A DNA stretch of 64,000 nucleotides from Pelagibacterales bacterium SAG-MED11 (GCA_014654265.1 JACWDI010000001.1:248001-312000); one strand, 5' to 3'. Numbered from the stretch's first letter, positions 20,192 through 32,154 are shown. Translations and numbers: made by a program. Notes: a model not told the origin generated them from the letters alone.

Positions 20192-21754
20192 CTACTCTAA
20201 TTCAATAGTACTCGGTGGTTTTGAAGTTATATCGTAAACTACCCTATTTATTCCTCTTATGCTATTTACTATTTTATTTGAAATCATTTGTGCAAATGAT
20301 TTTTTAAACTCATAAAAATCAGCAGTCATACCATCTTCTGAAGTTATAGCTCTCAGTAAACACAAATATTCATAGGTTCGATTATCACCCATTACCCCAA
20401 CAGTTTTTACTGGAAGTAAGGCTGCATAAGCTTGCCAAATTTTATTATAAAGACCATGTTCTTTAAGACCCTGTATAAAATAATAATCAGCTTCTTTTAA
20501 AATATTAATTTTTTCTTTAGTTATAATACCAGGCATTCTAATCGCTAAACCTGGGCCTGGAAAAGGGTGTCTTGAAATAATTTCTGTATTCAAATTAAGC
20601 TCTAATCCTAAATTTCTTACTTCATCCTTAAATAAGAATTTAAGAGGTTCGACTAATTTTAATTTCATTTTTTTTGGTAATCCACCTACATTATGATGAG
20701 ATTTGATTTTTGATGTTTGGCTTCCTGTTACTGATCTGCTTTCAATAAGATCTGGATAAAGTGTTCCCTGAGCTAAAAATTTTACTTTCTTAATTTTTTT
20801 TGCATATCTCTCAAAAATTTTAATAAATAAATTTCCAATTATTTTTCTTTTTCTTTCTGGATCTGAAACGTTTGTTAACTTTTTTAAAAATTCTTTTTCA
20901 GCATTAACGTATATTAAATTCATCTTGAGCCTTTTCTTAAAAGTATCGACTACTTGTTTTTCCTCATTTTTTCTAAGAAGACCAGTGTTAACAAAAATAC
21001 AATATAGCTTTTTACCAATAGCTTTATTTAATAATTGAGCAACTACACTACTATCAACTCCTCCCGAAAGGGCACAAATAACTTTATTTTCACCAACTTG
21101 ATTTCTAACTTCTTTAATTAATTTCATCTTTTGATCTTTTGATGACCAGTTTTTTTTAATTTTACATATTAAAAAAATAAAATTTTTTATAATTTTTTTA
21201 CCATTTTCTGTATGTGTAACTTCAGGATGAAATTGAACACCATAAAATTTATTTGTCTTGTCTTCAACAATTGCAAATTTTGAATTTTGACTTGATGCAA
21301 TTACTCTAAAATTTTTAGGTAATTTTGAAACTTGATCAGCATGACTCATCCATACATTGTTAATTTTTTTTTGATTAAAGAAATTTTTTATTAAAAGACT
21401 ATCTTTTTTTTTATAGACATTAGCTAGACCAAACTCTCGATGTTTTGATTGTTTGACCTTACCACCATTTAATTTTGACAAGATTTGATGACCAAAACAA
21501 ATACCTAATATTGGTATATTGTTTTTAAGTATTTCTTTATCAAAAGAATATCTATTAATCTCATAAACATTAAGGGGACCTCCTGATAAAATGATACCTT
21601 TAATACTAGTATCAATATTTTTATTTTTAATCTTTTTATGACTTATAATTTCTGAGAATACCCCTAGTTCTCTTATTCTTCTGGCAATCAATTGTGTAAA
21701 TTGAGAACCAAAATCTATGATTAATATTTTATTTAAACTTTGATCAAGTATCAT
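20192..21754 (-). CDS. guaA: GMP synthase (glutamine-hydrolysing)
   Basis: [64 protein letters not shown] end. Confidence 0.97.
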   Translation of the reverse strand: MILDQSLNKILIIDFGSQFTQLIARRIRELGVFSEIISHKKIKNKNIDTSIKGIILSGGPLNVYEINRYSFDKEILKNNIPILGICFGHQILSKLNGGKVKQSKHREFGLANVYKKKDSLLIKNFFNQKKINNVWMSHADQVSKLPKNFRVIASSQNSKFAIVEDKTNKFYGVQFHPEVTHTENGKKIIKNFIFLICKIKKNWSSKDQKMKLIKEVRNQVGENKVICALSGGVDSSVVAQLLNKAIGKKLYCIFVNTGLLRKNEEKQVVDTFKKRLKMNLIYVNAEKEFLKKLTNVSDPERKRKIIGNLFIKIFERYAKKIKKVKFLAQGTLYPDLIESRSVTGSQTSKIKSHHNVGGLPKKMKLKLVEPLKFLFKDEVRNLGLELNLNTEIISRHPFPGPGLAIRMPGIITKEKINILKEADYYFIQGLKEHGLYNKIWQAYAALLPVKTVGVMGDNRTYEYLCLLRAITSEDGMTADFYEFKKSFAQMISNKIVNSIRGINRVVYDITSKPPSTIELE

Positions 21755-22190
21755 TTTTTGGCTCTATATTCTCTAGAGTCTCCAAAATATCTTTATTATC
21801 ATCACATAGTTTCTTACAAACTTTTGTAAAAGTATTTGATAGATCTTTTACTTTTGAATAATTTGATTTTTCTAAAGCAATTTTCATTAACATTAATATG
21901 GCTTCTTCATTATCAGGTTCAATTAATAATGTTGTTTCTAAATTTTTTTTTTCTTTTTTTTGATCTTCTTCAAAATTGTAAATCTTTGCCAAGTACAAAT
22001 ATGAACTTGAGTCTTTAGGATTAAAAACAATACTTCTTTCAAACATAAATCTTGCATCGTCATATTTCTTATTTTTATAAAGTTCTAAGCCTTTATCAAA
22101 AAAATTCTCATTACCAAAAGAAGTGCTTATTAAATTTATGAAAAAATAAATTAATACTGTTTTTTTTAAAATTTTAATCATTATTATCAA
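21744..22190 (-). CDS. TPR-repeat protein between guaB and guaA
   Basis: Signal-like N-terminus and TPR repeats ([41 protein letters not shown]). Confidence 0.7.
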   Translation of the reverse strand: MIIMIKILKKTVLIYFFINLISTSFGNENFFDKGLELYKNKKYDDARFMFERSIVFNPKDSSSYLYLAKIYNFEEDQKKEKKNLETTLLIEPDNEEAILMLMKIALEKSNYSKVKDLSNTFTKVCKKLCDDNKDILETLENIEPKNDT

Positions 22191-23257
22191 TCATCACTTT
22201 TTACTATATCAACGTTATGTACCATACTTTCATAAAATCCAGCTTTTGTAATCTTTACAAATTGTGGTTTATTTCTTAAATATTTAATTTGTTTAGAGCC
22301 AAGATAACCCATCGATGATTTCAAGCCACCAATAAGTTTGAAAATTATTTTTTCAACGTTACCTTTATATTTAGCAAATCCTTCTACACCTTCAGGTACA
22401 TATTTTGAGATATCTTTTTGTTTTGATTGAAAATATCTATCAGCTGAACCTTTGTTCATAGCACCCACTGATCCCATTCCTCTAAAACTTTTAAATAGCT
22501 TCCCACCTCTTTTAATTAATTTACCTGGGGTCTCATCGGTGCCTGCAAATAGTGAACCTACCATTACAGCATCTGCTCCTGCAGCAAAAGCTTTGGCTAA
22601 ATCGCCAGAGTATTTGATACCTCCATCTGAGATAATCTTAACATTTTTATTTTTAACTCCATTTCTAACTGTTAAAATTGCACTTAACTGAGGAACTCCA
22701 ATACCTGCTACTAATCGTGTGGTACAAATAGATCCAGGGCCTATACCCACTTTGATTATATCTACCCCTAACTTTAAAAGAAATTTTGCAGCTTCTGGTG
22801 TAGCTATATTTCCTGCACACAGTGCTGTTTTTTTATTTTTTCTTTTTTTAATGAATTTGATTATCTCTGAAACTTTTTTTGTATGACCATGGGCAGTATC
22901 AACAACAATCATGTCTATATTTTCTTTTAAAATAGCGTCAGCTCTATTAAATTCACTTGGACCTGCACCTACGGCTGCACCAACTAAAAGTTTTTTAATT
23001 TTTACTTTTTTAATTTCTGATATTTGAGTCTTAATATCTAAATTTCTATGTATTACACCCAATCCTCCAGCTTTTGCTATGGCAATTGCCATTTTACTTT
23101 CAGTAACAGTATCCATTGCAGAAGATAAAAGGGGAATTCTTAATTTTAAATTGTTAGTTAATTTGATGCTAGTGTCTACTTCAGAAGGAAGTATTTCAGA
23201 ATACTTAGGCACAAGTGTAACGTCATCAAAGGTGAGTGCTTCTTTTATAGGAACCAT
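22187..23257 (-). CDS. guaB: IMP dehydrogenase lacking CBS domains
   Basis: [73 protein letters not shown] flap; VPEGVEG. ~356 aa. Confidence 0.93.
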   Translation of the reverse strand: MVPIKEALTFDDVTLVPKYSEILPSEVDTSIKLTNNLKLRIPLLSSAMDTVTESKMAIAIAKAGGLGVIHRNLDIKTQISEIKKVKIKKLLVGAAVGAGPSEFNRADAILKENIDMIVVDTAHGHTKKVSEIIKFIKKRKNKKTALCAGNIATPEAAKFLLKLGVDIIKVGIGPGSICTTRLVAGIGVPQLSAILTVRNGVKNKNVKIISDGGIKYSGDLAKAFAAGADAVMVGSLFAGTDETPGKLIKRGGKLFKSFRGMGSVGAMNKGSADRYFQSKQKDISKYVPEGVEGFAKYKGNVEKIIFKLIGGLKSSMGYLGSKQIKYLRNKPQFVKITKAGFYESMVHNVDIVKSDD

Positions 23258-23294
23258 AATCATTTATATACGATTCCTTTAAAATTTAAAGTGT

Positions 23295-23906
23295 CTATCT
23301 TAGATTTTTACAAATGATAAAACTTTCTTTTGAGTCTTTACGACTTGATTTAGGTTTAAAAACCTTAACTTCTTTATAAATTTTTTTTCCAAGTGCGACA
23401 ATTTCATTAAATGAACTTCCCATAAAAATTTTTGAAATAAAAAAACCTTTTTCAGAAATTATATCTTTCGAAAAAAGCATAGCTTCTATACATAATTCTC
23501 CAGTTTGAATTGCATCTATATTTTTTATACCCGTTGTATTAACAGCCATGTCAGACATGATAACGTCTATTTTTTTTGTAAGAATTTCTTTAATTTGATT
23601 TTTAGTACTGAGTTCAGTAAAATCACCTTTTATCTGAATAGTGTGTTCAATTTTGTCCATAGGTTTAAGATCTATAGAAATTAATTTTCCATTTTTAATA
23701 ACTTTTGAGGCATATTGAGACCAGCTACCCGGGGCGGCACCTATATCAATAACATTGATACCTCCCTTAAAAATTTTAAATTTTTCATCTAACTCAATCA
23801 GTTTATATGCTGATCTTGCACGATAACCGTCAACTTTAGACTGACGTACATATATATCTCTTCTTTGTTTATTTACCCAATTTTTTGAAATTTTATTTTT
23901 TTTCAA
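23295..23906 (-). CDS. rlmE: FtsJ/RrmJ-family 23S rRNA ribose methyltransferase
   Basis: RARSAYKLIELDEKFKIFKGGINVIDIGAAPGSWSQYA; DVIMSDMAVNTTG; KIFMGSSF. Confidence 0.92.
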   Translation of the reverse strand: MKKNKISKNWVNKQRRDIYVRQSKVDGYRARSAYKLIELDEKFKIFKGGINVIDIGAAPGSWSQYASKVIKNGKLISIDLKPMDKIEHTIQIKGDFTELSTKNQIKEILTKKIDVIMSDMAVNTTGIKNIDAIQTGELCIEAMLFSKDIISEKGFFISKIFMGSSFNEIVALGKKIYKEVKVFKPKSSRKDSKESFIICKNLR

Positions 23907-24806
23907 TTATTTATTATATCTTAATTTGATATCAATTAGATCACCGTCAATTGTTTTTATTTTAGAAATATAATTTTTATTTTTTCTAATTTGATCATTA
24001 TTTTTACCAGCAAAATGAACTATTCCTATCTTATGATTTGGAAGATAAGGCTCAACAAGAGTATTTCTCTCTTTATCAAACTTAAGAGCATCAATTAATG
24101 TCCAATTGCAATAAGCAGGTAGAATTTCTACATCTAATTCATTATTATATATTGTGACATTCATTGCTATTTGTTCGGATCCCCATATCTTTCCAGAATT
24201 TAATGCGTGTTTTAAATTTTTTTGCCACACGTTCCAATGCGGTGCGTTTAACTCTAATGCAAACACTCCTATATTCAAATGAGGTTTTAACGCTACTTGT
24301 CTTGCAATTTTTTCTGAAAAACCTGATGATTTAGCATGCTTATAATTTTGGGATTTAATTCTAGCAAAACTTCCAAAAACCCATTCGGCTCTTAATACGC
24401 GGCCATAAGCTCTATCTGCAGAAGTTGCTATTGACAATTTATTGTTCTCACAACCTCTTAAAAATAAATCAACCGCTTCCCAAGAGTTCACCCAAGCGTC
24501 TGCATCTATCCATAAATATTTTTCGTAATTTGGAAAATATTTAGGAAGAAAAGCTCTTGATACTTGACTTTTTAACCACTCTTTTCCTTTTACTTTATAT
24601 CCGGGTACTTCAATGTCCCAATCTGCAGATTTAATTTGATCTACTTTAGTAGATAAAATATTTTTTTGTTCATCTGATAACCCAGCATCTAAGATGCAAA
24701 TCGCAGTGTTTTCGCTCTCTTTAAAGCTTTTTATAGAATCTACCAATTCTTCTAATAATGGAAAATAATTGGCATCAGCCAAAGAAACAATTACATTTTT
24801 TTTCAT
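23907..24806 (-). CDS. GT8-like glycosyltransferase
   Basis: NVIVSLADANYFPLLEELVDSIKSF; YLWIDADAWV acidic motif; WGSEQIAMNVTIY; VHFAG. Confidence 0.7.
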   Translation of the reverse strand: MKKNVIVSLADANYFPLLEELVDSIKSFKESENTAICILDAGLSDEQKNILSTKVDQIKSADWDIEVPGYKVKGKEWLKSQVSRAFLPKYFPNYEKYLWIDADAWVNSWEAVDLFLRGCENNKLSIATSADRAYGRVLRAEWVFGSFARIKSQNYKHAKSSGFSEKIARQVALKPHLNIGVFALELNAPHWNVWQKNLKHALNSGKIWGSEQIAMNVTIYNNELDVEILPAYCNWTLIDALKFDKERNTLVEPYLPNHKIGIVHFAGKNNDQIRKNKNYISKIKTIDGDLIDIKLRYNK

Positions 24807-25609
24807 TAAAGTACGTCTTCAAGATCATCTTCGTCCTGAATTTTGTCTTTTTCATGTTTATTCTTAATTTTTTGATAATGAACGTAGCTAATAGGTAATA
24901 ATAATAGATAAACTATTGCGCTTATTGCAATTACGTTAAATGTGTAAACTAACAGTAGACCAAAAAATAAAACAATTCCAAATAATAGAAATATTGTAGT
25001 TCTTCTTCGTATGACTATTTTTTTAAATGAATAACTTGGAAATTTACTAATTAATAGAAAAGAAGTTGTTACAAAAAATATAGGTACGATTATATCATAG
25101 TTTAATTGAAAAAAATCAAATCCACTTAAACTTATAATTAATGGAGTCAACACTAATATACCACCTGCTGGAGATGGGACACCTTCAAAAAAGTTGTCTC
25201 TCCAAGAAGGTTCTTGATTTGAATTAATATTAAATCTTGCAAGACGTAATGCTACACAAATCACAAATACTAAACACAGTAACCATCCAAATCTTCCTAA
25301 CGTATTTAATTTCCAAAAATACATTATAAATGCTGGAGCTACTCCAAAACTTATCATGTCAGTGAGTGAATCTAATTCTTTACCAACTTTAGATGTGCCT
25401 TTAATTAATCTGGCAATTCTTCCATCTAGACCATCAATCAACGCAGCAAACATTATTGCTATAATTGCTAATTCAAACCTTCCATCTAAAGCAAACCTGA
25501 TTGAAGTTAAGCCAATACAAACACCAATTAAAGTTAGCATATTTGGCAAAAGCATCCTGGCGCTTTTTTTATCTGCTACAATTTTAAAATTATTCTTTGG
25601 TTGTTCCAT
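24806..25609 (-). CDS. pssA: CDP-diacylglycerol-serine O-phosphatidyltransferase
   Basis: DGLDGRIARLIKGTSKVGKELDSLTDMISFGVAPA (CDP-alcohol phosphatidyltransferase motif). Confidence 0.94.
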   Translation of the reverse strand: MEQPKNNFKIVADKKSARMLLPNMLTLIGVCIGLTSIRFALDGRFELAIIAIMFAALIDGLDGRIARLIKGTSKVGKELDSLTDMISFGVAPAFIMYFWKLNTLGRFGWLLCLVFVICVALRLARFNINSNQEPSWRDNFFEGVPSPAGGILVLTPLIISLSGFDFFQLNYDIIVPIFFVTTSFLLISKFPSYSFKKIVIRRRTTIFLLFGIVLFFGLLLVYTFNVIAISAIVYLLLLPISYVHYQKIKNKHEKDKIQDEDDLEDVL

Positions 25610-25610
25610 T

Positions 25611-26258
25611 TTACTTTTTAGCTAACAATGTTTCTCCTGAAACAGCTATTTGACCTACTTTAACTAATGGTTCATAATTTTCATAATAAACATCAGCTCT
25701 ACTTCCAAATCTTATCATTCCAACTCTATCACCTTGATTTAATTCTTGATCTTTGTTTGCTTCACAAACTATTCTTCGAGCAACTAGACCTGCAATTTGG
25801 ACTAATACGATATCGTTGTTTTGATTATCTTTTAATTTAAAATAGTTTCTCTCATTATCCTCACTTGCTTTATCAAGTGAAGCATTAAAAAATTTACCGG
25901 GTTTATATAAAATTTCTTCAATCTTACCACCACAAGGACTTCTATTTACATGACAATCAAAAACGTTCATGAAAATACTAATTTTTTTAAATCTTTTATT
26001 CTCTAAATTCAGTTCTTTAGGGCCATCTACTTCTTCAACTTTTATCACTTCTCCATCTGCAGGACTAACAAGAAAGTTATCATCATTAATAATAACTCTC
26101 TCAGGATCTCTAAAAAAATAGTAAACCCATATAGTTAAAACAAAACCTATTAATCCAAGAAAATCATTAAAAACATAAAATATTATAGTTATTATCCCAG
26201 CTATAACTAAAAACTTGTATCCTTCTGCGTGAATTTTTGGAAATATTTTACTAAACAT
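25611..26258 (-). CDS. psd: Phosphatidylserine decarboxylase
   Basis: FFRDPER; SPADGEV; MNVFDCHVNRSP; GMIRFGSRADVYY (LGST-type processing site read as RFGS). Confidence 0.92.
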   Translation of the reverse strand: MFSKIFPKIHAEGYKFLVIAGIITIIFYVFNDFLGLIGFVLTIWVYYFFRDPERVIINDDNFLVSPADGEVIKVEEVDGPKELNLENKRFKKISIFMNVFDCHVNRSPCGGKIEEILYKPGKFFNASLDKASEDNERNYFKLKDNQNNDIVLVQIAGLVARRIVCEANKDQELNQGDRVGMIRFGSRADVYYENYEPLVKVGQIAVSGETLLAKK

Positions 26259-26335
26259 ATTCTTCTATTTGATAATTTTTCATTAATATGTATATAAAAT
26301 CGCGAAATTCAATTAATAAGATAAATATAAAATAA

Positions 26336-27550
26336 GTGAGCAAAATTAACGTAAAAAACCCTGTTGTTGAGTTAGATGGGGATGAAATGACCAGAATCAT
26401 CTGGGATTTTATTAAAAACAAATTAATTCTACCATATCTGGATCTTGGTATTGAATACTATGATCTTGGAATGAAAAGTAGAGACAACACTGATGATCAA
26501 ATCACAATTGACTCTGCAAATGCAATTAAAAAAATTGGGGTTGGGATAAAATGTGCAACCATCACTCCAGATGAAGCCAGAGTTGAAGAATTTGATTTAA
26601 AAAAAATGTGGAGGTCTCCAAACGGTACTATAAGAAATATTATTGGTGGTACTGTTTTTAGAGAGCCAATAATTTGTTCAAACATTCCAAAATTAGTTCC
26701 TTCATGGACAGATCCTGTTGTGATTGGAAGACATGCCTTTGGTGATCAATATCGTGCTACAGATTTTAAAGTTCCTGGTAAAGGTAAAATGGAAGTTAAA
26801 TGGACCTCAGAAGATGGTAAAGATGAAATTAAGTATGAAGTTTTCAATTTTACTGGACCTGGAGTTGCTCTTTCAATGTATAATTTAGATAAATCAATAG
26901 AGGATTTTGCCAAATCTTGTTTTAGTTATGGTCTGATAAAAAAATGGCCAGTCTATATGTCCACTAAAAATACTATTTTAAAAAAATACGATGGAAGATT
27001 TAAAGATATATTTCAAGAAGTATTTGATAAGGAGTACAAAAAAGATTTTGAGAAACATAAATTGACATATGAACATAGATTAATTGATGACATGGTAGCA
27101 TGTGCAATGAAGTGGAGCGGTAAATATATATGGGCGTGTAAGAATTATGATGGTGATGTTCAATCAGATACAATGGCTCAAGGATATGGATCGTTAGGAC
27201 TAATGACTAGTACTTTACTAACTCCAGATGGAAAAATAATGGAGGCTGAAGCAGCTCATGGTACAGTAACTAGACACTATCGAATGCACCAGCAAGGTAA
27301 AGAGACATCAACTAACCCAATAGCATCAATTTTTGCTTGGACTAGAGGATTAGCACATAGAGGTAAGCTAGATGGAAATCAAGAACTTATAAAATTTGCT
27401 AATACAATAGAAGAAGTTTGTATTGGTTGTGTTGAGAGTGGATCAATGACAAAAGACTTAGCAATATTAGTTGGTCCATCTAGTAAATACCTTACGACCA
27501 ATCAATTTTTAGATGTAATAGATAGTAATTTAAAAAAGAAATTAAATTAA
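26336..27550 (+). CDS. icd: NADP-dependent isocitrate dehydrogenase (GTG start)
   Basis: [68 protein letters not shown]. Confidence 0.97.
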   Translation: MSKINVKNPVVELDGDEMTRIIWDFIKNKLILPYLDLGIEYYDLGMKSRDNTDDQITIDSANAIKKIGVGIKCATITPDEARVEEFDLKKMWRSPNGTIRNIIGGTVFREPIICSNIPKLVPSWTDPVVIGRHAFGDQYRATDFKVPGKGKMEVKWTSEDGKDEIKYEVFNFTGPGVALSMYNLDKSIEDFAKSCFSYGLIKKWPVYMSTKNTILKKYDGRFKDIFQEVFDKEYKKDFEKHKLTYEHRLIDDMVACAMKWSGKYIWACKNYDGDVQSDTMAQGYGSLGLMTSTLLTPDGKIMEAEAAHGTVTRHYRMHQQGKETSTNPIASIFAWTRGLAHRGKLDGNQELIKFANTIEEVCIGCVESGSMTKDLAILVGPSSKYLTTNQFLDVIDSNLKKKLN

Positions 27551-30208
27551 GACCTTTATTTTTTCAAAAGCTTCATCAATTTTATTTTGGTCTTGACCTC
27601 CAGCTTGAGCAAAATCTTTTCTTCCACCCCCACCTTTGCCACCAATCATCTCTGATCCTAATTTAGCAAATTTAACTGCATCGTATTTACTAGTTAATTT
27701 TTCTGTTATACCAACTGCAAGACCAACTTTATTATCACTACTTGCAAAAACAACAACAATCCCCTCTCCTAGTTCTTTTTTTCCACTATCAACTAATTTT
27801 CTTAAATCTTTAGGTGGTAGATCTTGAACTTTTTGAAATCTAACTTTCACACCATTTATTTTTTCATCACTAATAATGTTTTTGGTTTTATCTTTCAGCA
27901 CAGAAATAACATTTAACTGTTCAAGTTGTTTTGTGAGATTTTTTATAAGCTCTTTAAGATCGTTATTATCAATGTTTGGCTTTCCACCTAATTTTATTAT
28001 TTGAGATGACAATTCTTTTATATTTTCTTCATCTTTTTGAGTTGATAAATTTGATAATTTCTCTTTGTTTTTAATATAATCCTCTAACTGCTTATCTCTC
28101 AATGCTTCAACTCTTCTGACACCTGCAGCAATAGAAGCCTGACTAATTGTTCTAAATTTACCAATATTTCCTGTACTTTGGACATGTGTTCCACCACACA
28201 ATTCTGTTGAAAAATAAGTTTCTTTTTCTTTACCCATTGAAACTACCCTTACTTCTTCTCCATATTTTTCCCCAAAGAATGCTAAGGCACCCTTATCAAT
28301 TGCAGCTTTTGGAGTCATAATTCTGGTTGTAACCTCAGTATTTGCTTCAACATATTCGTTAACAAGTTTATCAATTTTCTCTAACTCTTCACTAGTAATA
28401 GGTTTCATATGACTAAAATCAAATCTAAGTCTATCAGGAGCAACTAATGAACCCTTTTGCATAACATGTTTTCCTAAAGTTCTTCTAAGTGACTCATGAA
28501 GTAAATGTGTTGCTGAATGGTAAGCTTTGAGATTGTCTCTTCTTTCAACATCAATTTTCATTTCTACTACATCTTTAATTTTTACTTCACCACTTTTAAC
28601 TGATCCATAATGTACAAATAAATCTCCAAGTTTTTTTTGTGTATCTTCAACTTCAAATACAGAGTTTCCTGAAACTATTGTACCTTGATCTCCGAGCTGA
28701 CCACCTGACTCTCCGTAAAAGGGTGTTTGATTTGTTATAATAATACCTTTTTCATTAGTTGATAATTTTTTTACTTCTTTATTATCTTTTAAAAGATTTA
28801 ATATTACTCCCTCAGATTGATTAGACTTGTAACCTAAAAATTCTGTAGGTCCTATTTTATCTTTTATTGAAAACCAAATAGCTTCTTCAGAGCTATCACC
28901 TGAACCTTTCCAGTTTTTTTTTGCTAGCTCTTTACTTTTTTTCATCAGATCATCAAATTTATTGTGATCAACTTTCAAAGATTTATTTTTTAAAATATCT
29001 TCAGTTAGGTCTAAAGGAAAACCAAAAGTATCATATAATTTAAATGCTACTTCACCTGGTAAAACTTTATCTATTTTAGAAATTTCTTCATTCAAAATTT
29101 TTATTCCTCTATCAAGTAAGACTAAAAATTTTTCTTCTTCCATTTTTAGAGTTTCTTTAATTAAAGACTCAGATCTTTTAAGTTCAGGATAGCTCCCTGA
29201 CATTTCAATTTTGAGTGAGTCAAATATTTTATAAAAAATTGGCTCTTTAGATCCTAATAAATGAGAATGTCTCATTCCTCTTCTCATTATTCTTCTAAGT
29301 ACATATCCACGTCCTTCGTTTGATGGTAACACACCTTCTGCTAAAAGAAATGAGCTAGCTCTTAAGTGGTCAGCTATAACTCTAAAACTTGAAATATTAT
29401 GATCTACCTGATCAACCTTTGTTACATCTGATATGGAACTAATCAATTTTTTAAAATGATCAGTTTGATAATTATCATGTGTTCCTTGTAATAGTGCTGC
29501 AATTCTTTCTAAACCCATACCGGTATCAACAGATGGTTTTGGAAGATCTACTCTTTTATCTTTTGATACTTGCTCATATTGCATAAAAACTAAATTCCAA
29601 ATCTCAATAAATCGATCTCCGTCCTCATTTTTTGTGCCCGGTAAACCTCCTTTTAAATGATCTCCATGATCATAAAAAATTTCTGAACATGGTCCACAAG
29701 GACCCGTTTCTCCCATTGACCAAAAATTATCTGATGTAGAAATTCTTATTATTCTATCATCACTAAAACCCGCTATTTTCTTCCATAAATTGAATGCTTC
29801 ATCATCTTCATGAAAAACTGTTACATAGAGTTTATTCTTATCTATTCCAAAGTCTTTTGTAATTAAATCCCATGCATAATGAATTGCTTTTTCTTTGAAA
29901 TAATCACCAAAGGAAAAATTTCCTAACATCTCAAAAAATGTATGATGTCTCGGTGTATACCCAACATTTTCTAAATCATTATGTTTTCCTCCAGCTCTTA
30001 CACATTTTTGTGAGGTAGTTGCTCTTTGATAATCCCTTTTCTCTAAACCTGTAAATACATTTTTAAATTGAACCATTCCAGAATTAGCAAACATCAATGT
30101 TGGATCGTTATTTGGAACTAAATTGCTAGACTCAACAATCTTATGATCATTTTTCTCAAAATATTTTAAGAAAGTTTCTCTTATCTGATTTAATGATTTC
30201 TGAGCCAT
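27542..30208 (-). CDS. alaS: Alanyl-tRNA synthetase
   Basis: [65 protein letters not shown]. Start at MAQKSLN. Confidence 0.97.
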   Translation of the reverse strand: MAQKSLNQIRETFLKYFEKNDHKIVESSNLVPNNDPTLMFANSGMVQFKNVFTGLEKRDYQRATTSQKCVRAGGKHNDLENVGYTPRHHTFFEMLGNFSFGDYFKEKAIHYAWDLITKDFGIDKNKLYVTVFHEDDEAFNLWKKIAGFSDDRIIRISTSDNFWSMGETGPCGPCSEIFYDHGDHLKGGLPGTKNEDGDRFIEIWNLVFMQYEQVSKDKRVDLPKPSVDTGMGLERIAALLQGTHDNYQTDHFKKLISSISDVTKVDQVDHNISSFRVIADHLRASSFLLAEGVLPSNEGRGYVLRRIMRRGMRHSHLLGSKEPIFYKIFDSLKIEMSGSYPELKRSESLIKETLKMEEEKFLVLLDRGIKILNEEISKIDKVLPGEVAFKLYDTFGFPLDLTEDILKNKSLKVDHNKFDDLMKKSKELAKKNWKGSGDSSEEAIWFSIKDKIGPTEFLGYKSNQSEGVILNLLKDNKEVKKLSTNEKGIIITNQTPFYGESGGQLGDQGTIVSGNSVFEVEDTQKKLGDLFVHYGSVKSGEVKIKDVVEMKIDVERRDNLKAYHSATHLLHESLRRTLGKHVMQKGSLVAPDRLRFDFSHMKPITSEELEKIDKLVNEYVEANTEVTTRIMTPKAAIDKGALAFFGEKYGEEVRVVSMGKEKETYFSTELCGGTHVQSTGNIGKFRTISQASIAAGVRRVEALRDKQLEDYIKNKEKLSNLSTQKDEENIKELSSQIIKLGGKPNIDNNDLKELIKNLTKQLEQLNVISVLKDKTKNIISDEKINGVKVRFQKVQDLPPKDLRKLVDSGKKELGEGIVVVFASSDNKVGLAVGITEKLTSKYDAVKFAKLGSEMIGGKGGGGRKDFAQAGGQDQNKIDEAFEKIKVLI

Positions 30209-30273
30209 ATTTTTAAAATACAGCTTTTTTATTCTATGTCTATATAACAGTAAGGGAAAAAAGGTGCTTAAAT
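30138..30273. repeat. Direct repeat copy 1: alaS 5' end, upstream region and degenerate recA-terminator arm
   Basis: Aligns without gaps to 32085-32220 (constant offset 1947), ~18 mismatches in ~136 nt by eye. Confidence 0.92.
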
Positions 30274-30424
30274 TAGGCATATATGTTTCACATACCTAGC
30301 ACTAGCTCAAACCAGTTTAGCAGATAATTTAAAATTAAGAAAAGATTAATCAGATAAAGACTCATAAAAAATATCTCTTAAACTCAATACAAAAAAGATA
30401 AATCAAATAACTAATTCCATCACC

Positions 30425-30460
30425 TAGACAGCTGATTAGAGGCTTGATATAATCTTGTTT
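30425..30460 (+). promoter_or_regulatory. sigma70-like promoter TAGACA-N17-TATAAT for the TPR-oxygenase gene
   Basis: TAGACA 30425-30430, 17-nt spacer, TATAAT 30448-30453; ATG at 30461. Confidence 0.7.
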
Positions 30461-31969
30461 ATGAAAAAAATCCATGACGATTTTTTAGAACCACCTCAAC
30501 AGCAATTAAATAATCTAATAGAGTACTATCAAGCTGGACGATATGTTGATGCTGAAAAACTATCATTATCTATCACTCAAGAATTTCCTAAACATCAATT
30601 TGCTTGGAAAGTGCTTGCCGTTTTGCTCAAACGAAATGGGAGGATAAATGAATCTTTAATTGTCAGTAAAAAATCTGTGCAGTTAGACCCACAGGATGCC
30701 GAAGCACACAATAATTTAGGTGTCCTACTGCAAGAACAGGGAAAATTAGACGAAGCTGAAATAAGTCATAGAAAAGCGATAGAGCTAAAACCAGAATATG
30801 CCGAAGCCCACAACAATTTGGGTAACACGCTGAAAAAGCAGGACAAATTAGATGGGGCTGAAAAATGTTATAAAAAAGTGATAACATTAAAACCTGACTA
30901 TGCTAAAGCCCACAACAATTTGGGTACCCTACTAAAAGAGCAGGGCAGAATAAAAGAGGCTGAAGCAAGCTATGCAAAAGCGATAGCGTTAAAACCTGAC
31001 TATGTCCAAGCTCACTACAATTTAGGTGTCTTATTGCAAGAAGTAGAAAGATTAGACGAGGCTGAGACAAGCTATAATCATGCACTAGCGTTGAAGCCTG
31101 ATTTTACTGATGCATTGCAGAACAAATGGATGATATTATTTAGCCAAAAACGATACGAAATTGCACTAAAAGTTGCCGACTTAATTACTTCCAAAGGCGA
31201 TAGAGCATTTGACTTAATAACTCTCTATGCTTTGGGACGAACAGATGAGATTTATAAAAGAATTGAAACCCAATCTAATATGGACAGTGAAAATTTAGAC
31301 ATTTCTGCTTTTGCTGCATTTGTTGCTGAGTCAGAAAAAAAACCTACCGCATACAATTTTTGTCCTAATCCGATGGACTTTATACATGTTTCTAATATCT
31401 CCTCTCACATTGCAAATTCTACTGAGTTTATTACAGAAGTAATTGGTGAGCTGAATAATATAAAAACTATTTGGGAACCACGTGGAAGAACTACCCGTAA
31501 AGGATTTGTAACGGATAAAAAATTTAATTTATTTGAGAATTCTTCGGTAAAAATAGCACAACTTAAAGCGATTATTTGTGATGAAATAGATGCATATCAT
31601 TTAAAATTTCAAGAGGAGACATGCTCTTTTATTAAAAAATGGCCATCTGAAATTTTTCTTCATGGATGGCATGTCGTTTTAAAAAAACAAGGATACAATA
31701 CTGCACATATTCATCCAACTGGGTGGTTGAGTGGGGTAATTTATTTAAAAGTGGTTCCAGCTCTCGAAAAAAATGAAGGTGCGATTGAATTCAGTTTGAA
31801 TGGCCAATATTACCAACACAAAAAATCTCCTTACTTGATATTTCAACCTAAAGTGGGAGATATAGTTTTTTTCCCTTCATCACTCTTTCATAGAACTATT
31901 CCCTTTACGACAGATACAGATAGAATTATTGTATCATTTGACTTAATGCCAGATACAGCCAAACACTAA
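30461..31969 (+). CDS. TPR-repeat protein with C-terminal 2OG-Fe(II) oxygenase-like domain
   Basis: Tandem ~34-aa TPRs (AEAHNNLGVLLQEQGKLDEAEISHRKAIELKPEY...); C-terminus NTAHIHPTGWLSGVIYLKV...GAIEFS...PKVGDIVFFPSSLFHRTIPF...RIIVSFDL. Confidence 0.88.
   Translation: MKKIHDDFLEPPQQQLNNLIEYYQAGRYVDAEKLSLSITQEFPKHQFAWKVLAVLLKRNGRINESLIVSKKSVQLDPQDAEAHNNLGVLLQEQGKLDEAEISHRKAIELKPEYAEAHNNLGNTLKKQDKLDGAEKCYKKVITLKPDYAKAHNNLGTLLKEQGRIKEAEASYAKAIALKPDYVQAHYNLGVLLQEVERLDEAETSYNHALALKPDFTDALQNKWMILFSQKRYEIALKVADLITSKGDRAFDLITLYALGRTDEIYKRIETQSNMDSENLDISAFAAFVAESEKKPTAYNFCPNPMDFIHVSNISSHIANSTEFITEVIGELNNIKTIWEPRGRTTRKGFVTDKKFNLFENSSVKIAQLKAIICDEIDAYHLKFQEETCSFIKKWPSEIFLHGWHVVLKKQGYNTAHIHPTGWLSGVIYLKVVPALEKNEGAIEFSLNGQYYQHKKSPYLIFQPKVGDIVFFPSSLFHRTIPFTTDTDRIIVSFDLMPDTAKH
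30700..31107 (+). repeat. Tandem ~102-bp TPR-coding repeats
   Basis: Recurring gccgaagcccacaacaatttgggt...cagggcagaataaaagaggctgaa units in the TPR gene. Confidence 0.85.
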
Positions 31970-32070
31970 ATTTTGAGACTTAATTAAAAGTAAAAAATCC
32001 AAAACTCACAAGCTAAATCATATCTCCAAAACTGAAAAAATAAGTTGGCATTGAACTCTTTTTCTAACTT

Positions 32071-32154
32071 ATCTTGTTTGTACGATCTTATGATCGTTTT
32101 TCTCAAAATATTTTAAGAATGTATTTCTTATCTCATTTAAAGATCTATCTACCA
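32071..32154 (-). pseudogene. alaS N-terminal fragment
   Basis: Minus strand reads [28 protein letters not shown] then stop, against Ala[30 protein letters not shown]. The end bound is approximate. Confidence 0.85.

Noticed and set aside
22187-23257. GMP reductase (guaC) as identity for the short IMPDH-like protein
   Set aside because: Sequence has IMPDH-specific [20 protein letters not shown] flap and VPEGVEG.
27542-30280. AlaS start at 30280 from the ORF track
   Set aside because: Family N-terminus is [13 protein letters not shown] at 30208; the extra 24 residues fall in the conserved upstream DNA shared with the duplicate.
30663-31085. Antisense ORFs 30663-30887 and 30903-31085 with repeated sequence
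   Set aside because: Reverse-strand shadow of the TPR repeats; similarity between them only reflects the tandem repeats.
30700-31107. Possible CRISPR-like repeat array
   Set aside because: The ~102-bp units are TPR-coding and in frame; no spacer/repeat structure or cas genes.
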